A DNA stretch of 5,874 bases from Clostridium sp. UBA5530 (GTDB taxonomy: Bacteria > Bacillota > Clostridia > Clostridiales > Clostridiaceae). A model generated the notes under the pieces. That model saw only the letters and a list, made by a program, of their open reading frames with translations, ran no database searches and was not told the origin of the DNA. The translations under genes and the position numbers were made by a program. The number at the start of each line of letters is the position of its first letter. The stretch's first letter is position 1. Shown here piece by piece: positions 5,766 to 5,874 of this stretch. The stretch lies in the NCBI GenBank assembly GCA_002423705.1, contig DINW01000002.1, forward strand, positions 24,773-30,646, written 5' to 3'.

Positions 5766-5874
5766 AAATTTTATTTTAATATTTACACTTGTTGTAATAA
5801 TATTATTTTTCTCTTTAGGATTATCAAAAGTTAAAAATTTTGCAGAACTTGAATATGAGAACGAGTATTATCTT
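5737..5874 (+). CDS. N-terminus of a membrane protein, possibly an RND/MMPL-type exporter; cut by the window edge
   Basis: Only 46 residues are present. A basic start (MKKPLKWLSKN) is followed by one strongly hydrophobic segment (about residues 12-29, FILIFTLVVIILFFSLGL), then LSKVKNFAELEYENEYYL. A short basic N-terminus, a first membrane helix and then an acidic, tyrosine-rich stretch is the start seen in many MMPL/RND-type transporters of Firmicutes, but a single-pass anchored or secreted protein would look the same here. The ATG at 5737 has AAAGGAG (5724-5730) with a six-base gap. The gene has a good promoter with an operator-like dyad, suggesting an inducible unit; a repressible exporter would fit that. 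Identity is a guess; the reading frame and start are well supported. Confidence 0.7.
   Translation, partial: MKKPLKWLSKNFILIFTLVVIILFFSLGLSKVKNFAELEYENEYYL

Overview
This window looks like ordinary chromosomal DNA from a low-GC Firmicute, most likely a clostridium. The supports are very A+T-rich intergenic DNA, A/T-ending codons, strong Shine-Dalgarno (SD) sequences, a T-box leader, a eukaryotic-like (type 2) isoleucyl-tRNA synthetase and a clostridial-style small [2Fe-2S] protein. This is inferred from style; no marker gene fixes the genus. I see no phage module, insertion sequence, CRISPR array, rRNA or tRNA.

Layout. Positions 1-1813 (minus strand) hold the first 604 codons of ileS, cut off by the window edge. 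Its control region lies upstream at 1962-2250: a consensus sigma-A promoter, a T-box leader whose specifier reads AUC (Ile), and a terminator competing with an antiterminator. A small unrecognised membrane protein (2325-2843, plus) and a GH25 lysozyme with a C-terminal FnIII-like domain (2937-3905, minus) converge on a shared hairpin at 2890-2929. The lysozyme diverges from a DusA-type tRNA-dihydrouridine synthase (4118-5176, plus). The dus 5' untranslated region carries a perfect 18-bp inverted repeat beginning almost at the predicted transcription start. Next come a 69-residue BFD-like [2Fe-2S] protein (5259-5468, plus), whose promoter overlaps an A/T-only dyad resembling a PerR box, and a strong terminator (5470-5515). 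The window ends in the first 46 codons of a membrane protein (from 5737), with a good extended -10 promoter, a dyad over the -10 box and a 14-codon overlapping upstream ORF.

How the parts relate. ileS and dus both serve tRNA (charging and modification) but sit in separate, oppositely oriented units, so a shared pathway is not implied. The genes appear to be mostly single transcription units, each with its own regulation. The interest lies in the non-coding DNA: a T-box with a divergent core, the hairpin before dus, the dyad before the Fe-S gene, and the operator-like dyad with overlapping start sites before the last gene. I found no convincing new multi-gene system. Two starts differ from a simple longest-ORF reading because the SD sequence lies inside the longer version: the lysozyme (ATG at 3905) and the BFD-like protein (ATG at 5259).
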